NCBI GenBank assembly: GCA_036873135.1 | Contig: JAPTYO010000004.1 | Location: 39,899,105-39,963,104, forward strand | Reading direction: 5' to 3' | From: Clarkia xantiana subsp. parviflora | Lineage: Eukaryota > Streptophyta > Magnoliopsida > Myrtales > Onagraceae | DNA: 64,000 nt | In this document: positions 20,178-31,533 of the stretch, in pieces | Numbering within the stretch: position 1 is the first letter of the stretch | Layout of the letters: the number at the start of each line of letters is the position of its first letter | Notes under the pieces: model-generated | What the model was told of the DNA's origin: nothing | Databases searched by the model: none | The model's input: only the letters and a program-made list of their open reading frames with translations | Translations under genes and position numbers: made by a program

Positions 20178-23100
20178 TCAACCAGAGCCTTCTGGGGAGT
20201 CACCCTGACCCCCTGAGGCCGAACCACCGGCAGATATGGAGGAAGAGGAGGAAGAGTCCGAAGTATCGATATCCACAGGCGTAGCATCCACCTGTGTAGG
20301 GGCAGGCTCGTCTGCAACAGCAGCCTGACCCCTAAGGACAGCCATGTAACCAGCAGCGTACGGTCCAAAATCACAAAGATCGCCAACTGGAAACTGAGGA
20401 TCAATGCGAAAAATATGATCAACGAGATACTCACCAAACTGGTTCATCTCCTGAGTGAGCCGCACACTGTAGTCAGCAGTGAAGGCAGAGGAAGCCTTGT
20501 ACTCAGACACTGCGACAGTCCTCTCCTCTGCCCGGCACCTCGCCTCCAATTTCCGCAACTCCTCAGAATGGAGTGAAGATGCGACCTCAGCCTCCCGGCG
20601 TAAGCTACCTACGGTAGTCTCAAGTAAGGATACTTGGTCCCTGAGCTCCTGCATATTCAGATCGGATAGACGCGCCTTCTCAATAGCAATGGCGAGCTCC
20701 GCCTTCAGGGATTCTTGGTTGTCCTCAAGAGTCTTCTTCTCGTCAGATAGCTTGAGCACGAGGGATGACATGTTCACCATGTCAGACATACCCTGAAAAT
20801 TTAAACAAGAGATGAGTAACTGGAAACCATCCACATGAAAGTAAAAAGGAGAAAGCGAGGAACAACTCACAGGCACGTAACGAGATAGTACACCCTGAAC
20901 GAAGCGTCGGGTCTCACCAAGAGATTTAGGCTGAGCAGAACGATCGCCAGGAGGGATGGCACCGCGAAGTACACGGATGCCAACCTCAGGAGTCCGCAAA
21001 GAGGAGCCTCTATCAAGGTGGAACTCCTTCAAACCAGCAAAAGGAGTCCACTCAGACCCAACGATATCCTCGTCAGTAAGACGTGCGAAATCCTTCCGAC
21101 TCAAAGCCGGAGGTCCACCTATACAAACAAAGCAAGTCAAAGGAAAATATAAACATAGAAGCATCAGTGACAAGGAGGAGATCGAACCTGATGACCGTGC
21201 CCTCGGCTGGGGGGCAGGAGAACCATCACCAACAGGTCACTTCCCTTTATCAGCTCGGGAAGGTGCCTCTTCGACCACCATCTCTTTATCGCGAGACAGG
21301 GTCGGGGGACGAACAACAGGCGAAGGAGGATCCGCAGCTTTCTTCCTCTTGACAGCCGAGGCCCCGGCCTCAGAGTCAGATCTCCGCGACTTGGACTTAG
21401 AAGGTCCAGAGCCCTTGCCTACGGAGACAACCCTCTCGGTCACCAGGGGAGAGTGCCCTAGCAATGCAAGAAAAACAAGATAAGGAAAACACAAGTATAC
21501 CATAAAGAAGCAAACAGGAGGAAGTATACCAGAGGCCCCAGCTTTCTTCCCAAGCATGGGGGACTTCTTCAGAGTAGAGCTAGATGGAGCCTTCCTCTTG
21601 CTCAGATCGACCGGTGCTGCCTGCACGTTATAGGTTTTTCCGTGAAACCAACCTACAAAGGAAAAGCAGAAAGTAAATAAAGATGAGAAGACTAAGGAGT
21701 CAGGAGTCAAACTGATCCCTGCCTCATAAAGATCCGTCTCGGTCACTAAGGACACAGGGCAGTATGACCGGGTCCTGTTGCTCTCATGAATGGTCTTCAT
21801 AGTCTCTAAATCCACAGGAGAGAACTCCCCGAAGGCAGGCCAGCCATCTGACCGATCCTCATTCAAGACCGACCAAGTGACATATCGATCCGTAATGAAG
21901 AAATAATGTTTGGCCCAGTGGCTCGCCGAGTTGTCACTCCGGGCCACGAAGCGAAGAGAGGTATCCCACTCGACCCCACTCAACCCGAAATCAGCAAATC
22001 GGGAATCCTTGAGGGACGGATGGCGAGTTACAAAACTCGCAAAGCCTACCTTCCTCTGATATTGGAATCGATAGAAGCATCGGAACAAAACCAGCGAATA
22101 CTTCCAGGAGTACCAGTGGCATAATACCCGGAAGCCCACCCAGACGCGGAGGGCACTAGGAGCAAGGTTCACAGGAGAAATCCTAAAGAACCTACTCAAC
22201 TCTACAAGATCATCGCAGTAAGGCAGCCTCAATCCAAATCGAATCTGGGAGGGATAAACAACGACCTTCCCCCTAGGAGGCTCTGTCACCGTCTCGCGGG
22301 TATTCCCCAAGGAAGGGAGGAAAGGATATAGAGGCTCATCTAAGGGACAGATATCACCTAAGGTAACGTGCTCGTTATAATCAGACCTAGTCAGGTGGTT
22401 CTCCGACAAAGCAGCGAGACCTAAGTCAAAGGTAGCAGGAAATCCCAAAGTTCGAATCAAGTTTCGACTAACACCCCGGCTCAGATCGCAACACTAAGCT
22501 AACGATAGGAAAGGAAATAATGCAACGAAAAGAAGAGAAAAGAAACTCACTCATCCTTCGAAGGATGTACCGCCTCTGCAGAGTCTGCGTGCGGGGACAC
22601 CACCAGGAATACAGTACCTGCCACGGCATGACAGATGTCAAAACAAGAAAATTTCCGAAAAACCGGGAGTACCCCGGCACTCGACCAACAACAACAACCA
22701 AAGATTCGAAGACATCCAACAAAGATAACAAACATGCACCAAAGACACCACAACAACCAAATCGAATAATTTTGTCCGAACCTAAAGTCGGTTCTTGGGC
22801 AAAATTAAAATTACGCCCTCCAACGGAAATCAACACACAAATGGCGCCTCGACATCAAATTCAAAACGGGGATAGTTTAATCGGACAAAAAACTATCTCC
22901 GGGCGACCGGCCAAAATTTTTTCCCCAAATCCACGACTATCTACGGCTATCCACGGCAATCATACATTCAATCAAGTATCGGCAATCAAGTATCGGCAAT
23001 TCAAAAATCAACATTTTACGCGATAACGGAAAGGAAAAGAGTGGACCTTGGGAAAACCTGACCCGATTCGATAAACGGGTTCGGATTTCAAGTCGGAAGA

Positions 23101-23530
23101 CCGCCGGAATTCAACCCCTCGCCGGAAATTGCCCTCCACCGCCGTCGCCGGAGTTGAATTCAGTCGCCCCACCTCAGCCACGTCCCGTTGCGAGCTGGTC
23201 GGAGTCGCCCGCGTCGGACCTCGCCTCCGCCGTGTCCCGTCGACCGCCAGCCACGCCTCAGCCCGCCGACGCCGTCGCCCAGGTCTTCTAGCTCACCCTC
23301 CGCGCCGCCGCTAGCCGGACTGTCGTCCCAATCAGATGCCGCCGTTCAGCCGGAAGCCCTCGCCGCCGCCTTCGCCCGGTGCCGGTGACTTCCCTCCGTC
23401 CGTGCTGGTCGGAATTTCTGGTCCACCACCAGAATTTCGGCCGGCCTCCTCCTTTGGTGTGCTCCAAATTCTTTCTTGCTCTCCAAGTGTGAGAAAAGAG
23501 GGAAAAGGATGACAATGGTGGCTAAGTAAG
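20178..23530 (-). pseudogene. G1 opposite-strand gene: 'putative gypsy type transposon'-like domain plus coiled coil
   Basis: Read on the minus strand: a GC-rich leader exon (about 23530-23110), then exons beginning at 22617 (VLYSWWCPRTQTLQRR) and 21652 and later ones, ending at a stop at 20178. The N-terminal domain (YPSQIRFGLRLPY, RFFRISPVNL, WVGFRVLC) resembles the plant family described as putative gypsy type transposon. The middle is Lys/Ser-rich. The C-terminal part (MSDMVNMSSL onward) is a long heptad-like coiled coil ending in an acidic Ser-rich tail. G2 and G3 carry the same gene, and the comparison suggests at least four introns. Damage here includes a frameshift near 22465, loss of a splice donor near 21712 and a stop at 21238. 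Function is unknown. Confidence 0.7.
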
Positions 23531-23548
23531 GTATTTTCTTAACTCTCC

Positions 23549-23555
23549 TATATAT
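23549..23555 (-). promoter_or_regulatory. TATA box of the G1 opposite-strand gene
   Basis: On the minus strand CAAATATATAGGAGAG lies just upstream of the leader exon. G2 has the same box at 50504-50510. G3 has TTATAAAGGAGAG on the + strand at 61061. Conservation at the same place in three copies supports a real promoter. Confidence 0.6.
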
Positions 23556-24088
23556 TTGAAAAGGTGTAGGGTTTTTTAAAGTGACATAATCATAACCCTC
23601 CATTTAAAATTAGATGAAATCTAAGGGTTAAAGAAAAACTATCATCTTTACCTCCCTTAGACTATGCTTGGGCATATCTCCACTCAAGTTAACATCCCAT
23701 AGGTTTATTTTTGAGCATCCCATACTTAGAAAAAATTTTAGACCAAAATTAAATTTTTCTCCACTTAGGTAAAATCCCGGCATGAAATTGAAGCATGCAT
23801 CGCTTAGTTGTATTCGTATTGCATCCCCATGCGAGCATGTATTTTTCGAGTATACGTCTGTGGCAAGGATAGATTTATTATTTCCACCTCGAACGGACGC
23901 GTGTTTAGACACGTGTCCGTGCTATTCTGACGTTTACAATTCCTCTATCTTATAAGGCAGGGGACAGAGTCAGAGGCACACATCCATGGGTAAGTAAGCA
24001 TTCAGACGAAAGGTAAAACCCCGGTTTCAAATTGCGCGTGTCATACCATCCTAAAATAGAGTCAATCAAGGGTCAGGCCATTGGTTGA

Positions 24089-24100
24089 CTCGGGGGCATG
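24089..24100 (+). promoter_or_regulatory. Polypurine-like tract of G1
   Basis: CTCGGGGGCATG sits immediately before the 3' LTR. The block TTGGTTGACTCGGGGGCATG is the same in G2 and is found reversed in G3 (60508 onward). Confidence 0.6.
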
Positions 24101-24954
24101 TGATGGATATACGCCCAATTTGAACCCGTTGACTTCCGAATCGTTTCATTTTTATCACCCCGTTAATGATTGTAAATCGAAACTTCAACCCGAACACTTC
24201 GCGAAAACACCAACGGTCCGGACGAGGCCGAAGTGCTCGTCCGGCCAAGTTAGACTCACCTAGGTGAGGTCGGGTGGCCACACCCGACCTCCCCTAGGGA
24301 AGATCGGGTCAGCCAACCCGATCTCCCCTAGGGGGGATCGGGTGGACCAACCCGATCTCCCCTAGGGGAGATCGGGTCAGCCAACCCGATCTCCCCTAGG
24401 AGAGATAGGGTTTGCCAACCCTATCTCCCCTAGGAGGGGTTGGGTGGCCTCACCCAACCCCTACCCTTGGGGGTCGGATTTTCCTTCCCCCCAAGGGCCC
24501 CGGCACCATTCTTGGACTCCCATACTCGATTTATTTCCGCCAACCTTCTCCGTATCCTAAGGTCTTAATTACGTGTTTAAAGGTTAATTAATTGTGTTTA
24601 AAGGTTAACGACGTCATTAAGCCACCTTAATGACACCGTTGCCTATAAATACAACTCTTCCACTATTCATTCACATATCTTGGCAAGTTGCATAATTTTG
24701 CTCTGACATCTCTCTAGCTTTATCTCTCTAAAACCGTACTGACTTAGGCATCGGAGAGGGTTCATCAGGCACCACCCCCCCCCCCTCTCTGTGCCTGGTA
24801 TTGCCCCTCTTGCAGGGCGAGAAGAGAAGAGAAGCTAAGGACGGAAGGACACGAGCTAGGACAGCATAACCCGAGAGCATCGAATCCGCAACATCTCCAT
24901 TGAGGAACAAGACTTGAGTCGACCGCCCGTTGACCCTAGACTCGGAACCTAACA
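24101..24954 (+). repeat. G1 3' LTR
   Basis: 854 bp, about 10 substitutions and a few indels relative to 14311-15167. It carries the same palindrome chain (24257-24468), with an indel and substitutions near 24273-24290, and a TATA box at 24644. Confidence 0.95.
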
Positions 24955-24959
24955 GGTTC

Positions 24960-25304
24960 GGTCAAGCATGTTTCGTGCATAACACGATTTGACGACACTG
25001 TTGAATCATGGGAGGTGATCGCCCCGTGTTTAAACTCCTTTGCATAACCCGAGGGTGGAGTGGGCCGAAATTGCCTTAAGGAGACCGTGATCAGCACGGG
25101 CCTCAGTATTAAAATCACGTTTTCGTCTTTCTCGATTTTACGTGTAATTTCGGAGTTGTTAATATCTTGCATGATAATTCGGTATAGTTATATGTAAGAA
25201 CTCGAAATTTGACTATTTACGTTTTAGTCCCTGAAGTTTCAAATATTGCAAATTGATCCCTCAACTTTTGTGTTTTGCAGTTTTGACCCTGATATTTGCC
25301 AACA
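24960..25304 (+). repeat. Copia 5' LTR, second part
   Basis: It continues the copia LTR after the GGTTC duplication (24955-24959) and ends at CCAACA. It matches 30742-31086. Confidence 0.93.
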
Positions 25305-25394
25305 GTCTTAAGGCAAATTCATTGTTGATTATCAGGGTTGTTGTTGGATCTTAATTTTGAAACTAACGTTGTTGTTTATCTGTTATTAGGTAAT

Positions 25395-28300
25395 ATGGAT
25401 CCAAACAACAACACATCTGTTCCCTTCTCTAGCGAGATGATTCTCGAGACGGAAGTGCCGAATCAGGGAACTGGAGGTGTACCTCCACCGACAACTGCTG
25501 TCAACACCACTACTGTCACCACAACCGCTGCTGTATGCACCGGACTGAATTTGCTTCCAGGCGGTGGTTTCAACTTTGCTGCTCCAGGTGCCAGTTCATC
25601 TCAAACTGTTCCTAATCTCAGATTCGGGAACTTTGTTGGAGCACCATTGGCCGGAGGAGTGGTCATGCCCCGTATTTTAACTTCCCCGGTGGAGAAACCA
25701 GAAAAGTTTGACGGGACGAACTTCAAGATATGGAGTGAGAAGATGAAGTATTACATCACCTTTCATAGCATGGAGAGATTCCTGACAGAAATGCCCCCAC
25801 CAATTGTCCCAGATGATGCCACATCCTTCCTGGCATTGGAGGCGTGGAAGCATTCGGACTACCTGTGCAGGAACGCTATCATGAGCTGTCTTACCGACCC
25901 GCTGTATCATGTCTACAGCAGGACGACGTCTTCAAGGGAGCTGTGGACGTCCATTAATTCAAAATACGAGTCGGAGAATGCTGGAAGGAAGAATTTCCTT
26001 GTTAGTAAACTATTTGATTTTAAAATGGTTGATAACAAATCTGTGATGCAGCAGGTGAACGCGCTCTTAAGTCTGCTTCAGGAGATCCATGATGCGCAGA
26101 TGGCTTTTACCGAGTCATTCAAGGCGGCTGTGATTATGGAGAAGCTTCCCCCCAGCTGGGATTGGTTCAAGGGCTATCTGAAGCATAAGACAAAGGAGAT
26201 GCCGGTGTCAGAGGTGGTCAGCAGGATCGCCACCCAGGAGGGTCTCCAGAAGAATGCCCAGGGAAATCCGGTCGGACCAATGAGGACGATCAACACGGCC
26301 AAGGCTAATGTGTTGGAGCACAAACAGGGCCCAAGCAAGCAGGGTTCTCGTGGAAGAGGAAAGAAGCCGCAAGACAAGGGGGTCAACCTAGGTCCGAAAG
26401 GCGGTGTTTCCAAGAAATCCAAAGGCGGCCAATCTTCTAAGGGAGGTAAGGGACCTCGAGGAGGACAAGGCTCTCAAGTCCACAACGGTTTCAAGGTAGC
26501 TGTTTCAATTGTGGCAAGATAGGGCACAAAGCTAATGAGTGCAGGTTCCCTAAGAATCATGAAGCCCACGTGGCGACGGTTACCGAGGACATAGAGGACC
26601 TGAACTTGATCGCGGTGGTGTCAGAGATCAATATGGCTGATTCCAACCCCAAGGAGTGGTGGGTGGACACTGGCGCCACTAAGCATGTCTGCTCGAACAA
26701 GGCGGTGTTCTCAAGCTTGGAGGAGGTGGATACCGGAGAATCCCTGTTCATGGGAAACTCTGCCTCATCGACGATTAAAGGCAGAGGAACGGTGGTGTTG
26801 AAGATGACTTCTGGCAAGGACGTAACCCTCACCAATGTGCTGTATGTTCCAGACATCCGGAAGAACCTGGTGTCTGGGGCCCTCTTGAACAAGCATGGTT
26901 TTCGTCTTGTGTTTGAGTCTGATAAGTTTGTACTTACTAAGAATAATGTCTTCATTGGTAAGGGGTATGAGAATGGAGGAATGTTTAAACTTTCTGTAAT
27001 GGCCGTAGTGCCCAAAAAGAATATGAATAAGAATGCTTCATCTTCTGCTTACTTGCTTGAGTCTCCTAATTTATGGCATGGTAGGTTAGGACATGTTAAT
27101 TTTGATTGTTTGCGAAAGTTAATTAACATGGAGCATATTCCTAAATTCAAAATAGATCAGGAACATAAATGTGAAGTTTGCGTTGAAGCGAAACTTACTC
27201 GGACTTCGTTTCACTCAGTCGAAAGATTTACCGAACCTCTTGATCTAATACATAGCGATGTTTGTGACTTGAAATATGTACAAACGCGTGGTGGAAATAA
27301 ATACTTCATCACTTTCGTAGATGATAATACTAAATTTTGCTATGTATACTTGATGAAAGGAAAAGATGAAGCAATTCAGAAATTCATGATCTACAAACAA
27401 GAAGTTGAGAATCAACTTAATAAGAAAATAAAAAAAGTTACGCAGTGACAGAGGAGGTGAGTGTGAAGCTCCGTTTGCAGAATTTTGCGCTGAACATGGA
27501 ATTGTCCATGAGGTCACTGCTCCGTTTTCACCTCAGTCAAATGGGGTTGCGGAAAGGAAAAATCGAACATTGAAGGAAATGATGAATTCATTGTTGATTA
27601 GTTCGGGATTGCCCCAGAACATGTGGGGGGAAGCTATTTTGACTAGCAATTACCTTTTGAATAAGGTATCCCAAAAGATGGAAGAGAAAACTCCTTTTGA
27701 ATTGTGGAAAGGGAGGAAACCTTCTTATAATCACCTTCGAATGTGGGGGTGTCTTGCCAAGGTAATGATACCTCCCCCGAAGAAGGTGCGAATAGGCCCA
27801 AAAACTGTTGATTGCATTTTCATTGGGTATGCTCAGCATAGTAATGCATATCGGTTTCTTGTGTATGAATCAAAGGTGTCTGATATACACAAAAATACGA
27901 TTATGGAGTCAAGAAATGCATATTTCTTTGAAAATGTATTTCCGGCTAAGTCCAGAGGAGAAGCAAGTTCTTCAGGACAAGCACATGAGACTATGGAGGA
28001 AAATAGTCAAGACCGAGAACATGAAGGGAATGTTGAGGTCGAGACCGAGGTTGAAACCGACGTCGAGCCCAGAAGAAGTAAAAGGGCAAGGACTGAAAAG
28101 TCCTACGGTCCAGATTTTCTGACCTATATGCTTGAAGCTGAACCTCAGACTTACCAAGAAGCCGTAAACTCCTCTGAGGGTCCTCTATGGAAAGAGGCAA
28201 TAAACAGTGAAATCGAATCGATCTTGCTGAATCATACTTGGGAGCTAGTGGATCTTCCGCCCGGAAGCAAACCGCTAGGCTACAAGTGGATCTTTAAACG

Positions 28301-29716
28301 AAAAATGAAAGCAGATGGTTCGATTGATAAATATAAAGCCCGACTTGTCATCAAAGGATACAGATAAAAGGAAGGACTGGATTATTTTGATACATATTCT
28401 CCAGTAACTAGAATCACATCCATAAGGATGGTACTTGCGATTGCCACACTGCGAAATCTAGAAGTACATCAAATGGATGTGAAAACGGCTTTCTTAAATG
28501 GAGATTTAGATGAAGAAATCTACATGGAACAACCTGAGGGTTTCTCTGCACGAGGGCAAGAAAAGAAAGTTTGTAAGCTTGTCAAATCCCTGTATGGTCT
28601 AAAACAGGCGCCTAAACAATGGCATCATAAATTTGACAGCGTTATGATGGAAAAAGGTTTCAAAATAAATGAGTGTGACAAATGTATTTACGTGAAAGAT
28701 ACAGATAGAGGTTATGTTATTTTGTGTCTTTACGTGGATGACATGCTTATCGTTGGAAGTAACTATGAGATGGTCCGGTCTACCAAACATATGTTGAGTT
28801 CAAGGTTCGATATGAAAGATATGGGTCTTGCCGATGTGATCCTTGGAATTAAAATCATAAGATCTTCGGAAGGTCTCGTTCTAAGTCAAACTCAATATAT
28901 TGATAAGATTTTGGATAAGTTTAACAGAGATGACAAGAACGAGGTCAGTACCCCTATTGATACGAGTAAGTACTTTTCAAAGAATAAGGGGGAATGCATC
29001 TCCCAAATTGAGTACGCTCGAATTATTGGCAGTGTCATGTACTTAATGTCATGCACTAGACCAGATATCGCTCACGCGGTAAGTGTATTGAGTCGATATA
29101 CGAGTAACCCTAGTGTTGATCACTGGAACGGGGTAATCAGGTTACTTAGGTATCTGAGACATACTCGTAATCATGGTCTACATTATACTAGAAATCATTC
29201 TGTGATAGAAGGCTATAGTGATGCGAACTGGATATCCGATTCCAGAGATACGGACTCTTTGAATACAAGTGGTTACGTTTTCACCTTAGGAGGTGCAGCA
29301 GTATCGTGGAAATCCTCAAAGCAAACAGTCATAGCCAGATCCACAATGGAGTCTGAGTTTATTGCACTAGATAAATGTGCCGAAGAGGCAGAATGGCTAC
29401 GCCATTTCCTCGAGGATGTTCCGAGATGGCCAAAACCTGTGCCCGCAATCTGCATTCACTGCGATTGTAAAGCCGCGATCGGCAGAGCACAAATTTTATG
29501 TATAATGGAAAGTCAAGACATATTCGTCGAAGACATAGTTCCATAAGACAATTACTCTCTACCGGAATTATCACGATCGACTTTACGAGATCGGTTGATA
29601 ATATTGCGGATCCGCTAACCAAAGGGTTAAACAGAGAGTTGTTTGGCCAAGCAGTAAAAGGAATGGGGCTAAAGCCCGTAGAGGAAACACCCTTGAGAAG
29701 GAAAACCCAACCATGA
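25395..29716 (+). pseudogene. Copia gag-pol, broken by three frameshifts and one stop
   Basis: The start is the ATG of MDPNNNTS. Gag follows, with a Lys/Gly-rich tail and a zinc knuckle CFNCGKIGHKANEC (26508 onward), then the protease WWVDTGATKHVC (26659). The pre-integrase HGRLGHV and integrase core have Asp residues in HSDVCD and VDDNTK and the Glu in GVAERKN. RT follows with WELVDLPPGSKPLGYKW and [10 protein letters not shown] (about 28728), and RNase H with YSDANW and STMESEF. Four lesions are visible: a one-base loss near 26502 just before the knuckle, an extra A in an A run near 27435, a TAA at 28365-28367, and a one-base loss near 29489. Introns are absent, as expected. The element encodes all the copia enzymes but is not intact. 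Confidence 0.92.
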
Positions 29717-30275
29717 TGACTGGAGATCCCAAGAACTTGGTTCAATGGGACAACCTAATCACAAGGGTGAGTGTGGTCACTGTGGGGGTCAAACCCCGAG
29801 CCCATTCCTATGATGCAAACAGTGATGAAGATGAGGTTAAGCTTTAGCCGTTGTTGATACTCACAAGCAAAGCTTTTAATGATTCGTAAGGAGAACTCAG
29901 AGTCGTGATGATGCTCTTGAGACATAGAATCACCTATGCGAGTGAGAAGTGGGGCCGCTTCGAAAGGAGTTGTTGAGGGCGCAACTCTTAGAAACGCTTG
30001 CAGAACCAGGCTAGTGATCCAGGGCCTAGGGATCACAGGGCGTGAACCGAACTATACTAGGAAGGTATCTGTGTGGGTTATGTCGTCATTTACACCAACG
30101 ACAGTCGGTTCAAGGACATCGTGTCTACCGACCAGTCAGTAGAGAAGGCATGATCTCACAAGGGGTAGGTTCAAAGGGGTTACCCCTACCTATCATTTGC
30201 AGGTATTGACCGTTGAACACAACTTTCGAGTCTAGAGCTATCGTTAGGTTTCCAATTTCCATTCATGTGGGGGAT
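29717..30275 (+). other. Copia 3' untranslated region and polypurine tract
   Basis: Non-coding sequence lies between the end of RNase H and the 3' LTR. It ends in ATGTGGGGGAT, a fair polypurine tract. A clear hairpin (AGGGGTA / TACCCCT) lies near 30159-30187. Confidence 0.6.
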
Positions 30276-31086
30276 TGTTGGCTGTAAGGCCTTTTTTGGC
30301 CTTAATGGGCTTACGTTAGCCCATGTGAGGTGAATGGCAATTGTCCAGATACATTGAATCCGAAAATTTATTTTTGGTTACAATTAATTATGGACAGAAT
30401 ATATTTCAAGATTAATGTGATGCAATTAATGCATCCAATTTTGGACAGAATTGATGTCGAGAATATTATGCTAAATCTCGAATTTATTGCAGAAGGAGCC
30501 TGTCTGCCCTATAAATACAGCATCAATCCTTCACATTTGAACACACCTGACATATTCATTCTCTCATTTTCTCTATGAGTTTTCCTACCTCTCCGAGTTC
30601 ATCTGCCACTGCATTATCAGGTTATAGTATCTGTTTATTTTATTAATTCAGGTTCTACAATCTGTTCTTATATTGAATTTCTGCCGTCGTCGTCGGCATC
30701 TCTATTAAAATCCTGTTGTGTTCAGGTATTGAGTTCGGTTCGGTCAAGCGTGTTTCGTGCATAACACGATTTGACGACACTGTTGAATCCTGGGAGGTGA
30801 TCGCCCCGTGTTTAAACTCCTTTGCATAACCCGAGGGTGGAGTGGGGCGAAATTGCCTTAAGGAGACCGTGATCAGCACGGGCCTCAGTATTAAAATCAC
30901 GTTTTCGTCTTTCTCGATTTTACGTGTAATTTCAGAGTTGTTAATATCTTGCATGATAATTCGGTATAGTTATATGTAAGAACTCGAAATTTGACTATTT
31001 ACGTTTTAGTCCCTGAAGTTTCAAATATTGCAAATTGATCCCTCAACTTTTGTGTTTTGCAGTTTTGACCCTGATATTTGCCAACA
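30276..31086 (+). repeat. Copia 3' LTR
   Basis: 811 bp, TGTTGG to CCAACA, with a TATA box at 30520. It preserves the uninterrupted site (GTTCGGTTCGGTCAAG) used by G1 in the 5' LTR. Confidence 0.95.
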
Positions 31087-31189
31087 GCTATATCATCATA
31101 TGCATGGATATTCTATTTATTATATACTCATGATTTTATCGTAAAGATATGAAACATAAATTGGAATAATCTTCCCTGAGTTTGACGAA

Positions 31190-31345
31190 CTCGATCCAAG
31201 GTTGACCGTATTGACAGTTGTTAACTGAATTGATCGGTTTTTACGGATGTTGACTGGTTTGACCATTCCGAGCGTTATTGACTGGTTCACTTGGTTGACC
31301 GGTTCATGGAGTCTGGGGCGAACCACTGTTGACCGGTTCACTCAG
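31190..31345. repeat. TTGACC-rich degenerate array 3
   Basis: Repeated TTGACCG, TTGACTGG and GGTTGACC words follow a CTTCCCTGA box at 31171. On the minus strand the array directly follows the captured transporter exon. Confidence 0.7.
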
Positions 31346-31527
31346 TGGATACTAAGAAACCCAGAAGAAGCAAGTCATATTGATAAGAAGAAGGCTTTCT
31401 AAGATTGAACTCCTTTTGATGAGCAAGTTGTGACGCTACACTGTGTTCAAAATAGTAAAGCACCGCGATCATTGTTGCTAGAATGAACGCCTCGATGATG
31501 TAGACAATGGGAACATTCAGCATATCC
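31342..31527 (-). pseudogene. Captured exon of a BOR-type boron transporter
   Basis: On the minus strand an intron-like end (TGACAG at 31533-31528) is followed by a frame with [30 protein letters not shown] and [22 protein letters not shown]. This is the well-conserved mid-protein stretch of plant boron exporters of the BOR family (anion-exchanger-like, SLC4-related). In BOR proteins it spans a membrane segment followed by a cytoplasmic loop. About 60 codons are recognisable. The frame then leaves the family at TTCTTAGTATCC, which may be the former splice donor. No other BOR exon was found, so this is a single-exon fragment carried by the outer element, not a working gene. Confidence 0.8.
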
Positions 31528-31533
31528 TGTCAT

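Larger units (their letters stand above)
14311..24954 (+). mobile_element. G1: Ty3-gypsy-like element with gag-PR-gag' and no pol
   Basis: LTRs of 857 and 854 bp start TGATGGATAT and end CCTAACA. GGTTC is duplicated at 14306-14310 and 24955-24959, and the uninterrupted copia LTR at 30737-30741 has this sequence once. The interior order is primer site, gag-protease-gag' (15219-18455), hairpin minisatellite (18725-19810), a gene on the opposite strand (23555-20178), polypurine tract, LTR. There is no reverse transcriptase, RNase H or integrase. The primer site and the protease motif fit the Tat-like branch of plant Ty3-gypsy. LTR divergence is about 1.2%, similar to the copia host. Confidence 0.93.
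13845..31086 (+). mobile_element. Ty1-copia retrotransposon, itself interrupted in its 5' LTR
   Basis: The element runs from TGTTGG to CCAACA and is flanked by GCTAT (13840-13844 and 31087-31091). The 5' LTR is split by the G1 insertion (13845-14310 and 24960-25304). Rejoined, it is 811 bp, exactly the length of the 3' LTR (30276-31086), with about 10 differences (about 1.2%). The internal gag-pol has the copia domain order protease, integrase, RT, RNase H. No initiator-Met primer site of the usual TGGTATCAGAG form follows the 5' LTR. Confidence 0.95.

Noticed and set aside
23129..23603. Arg/Ser/Pro-rich frames on both strands in the GC-rich leader
   Set aside because: GC-rich composition opens several frames at once. 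G3 has a different peptide at the same place. Treated as leader of the opposite-strand gene.
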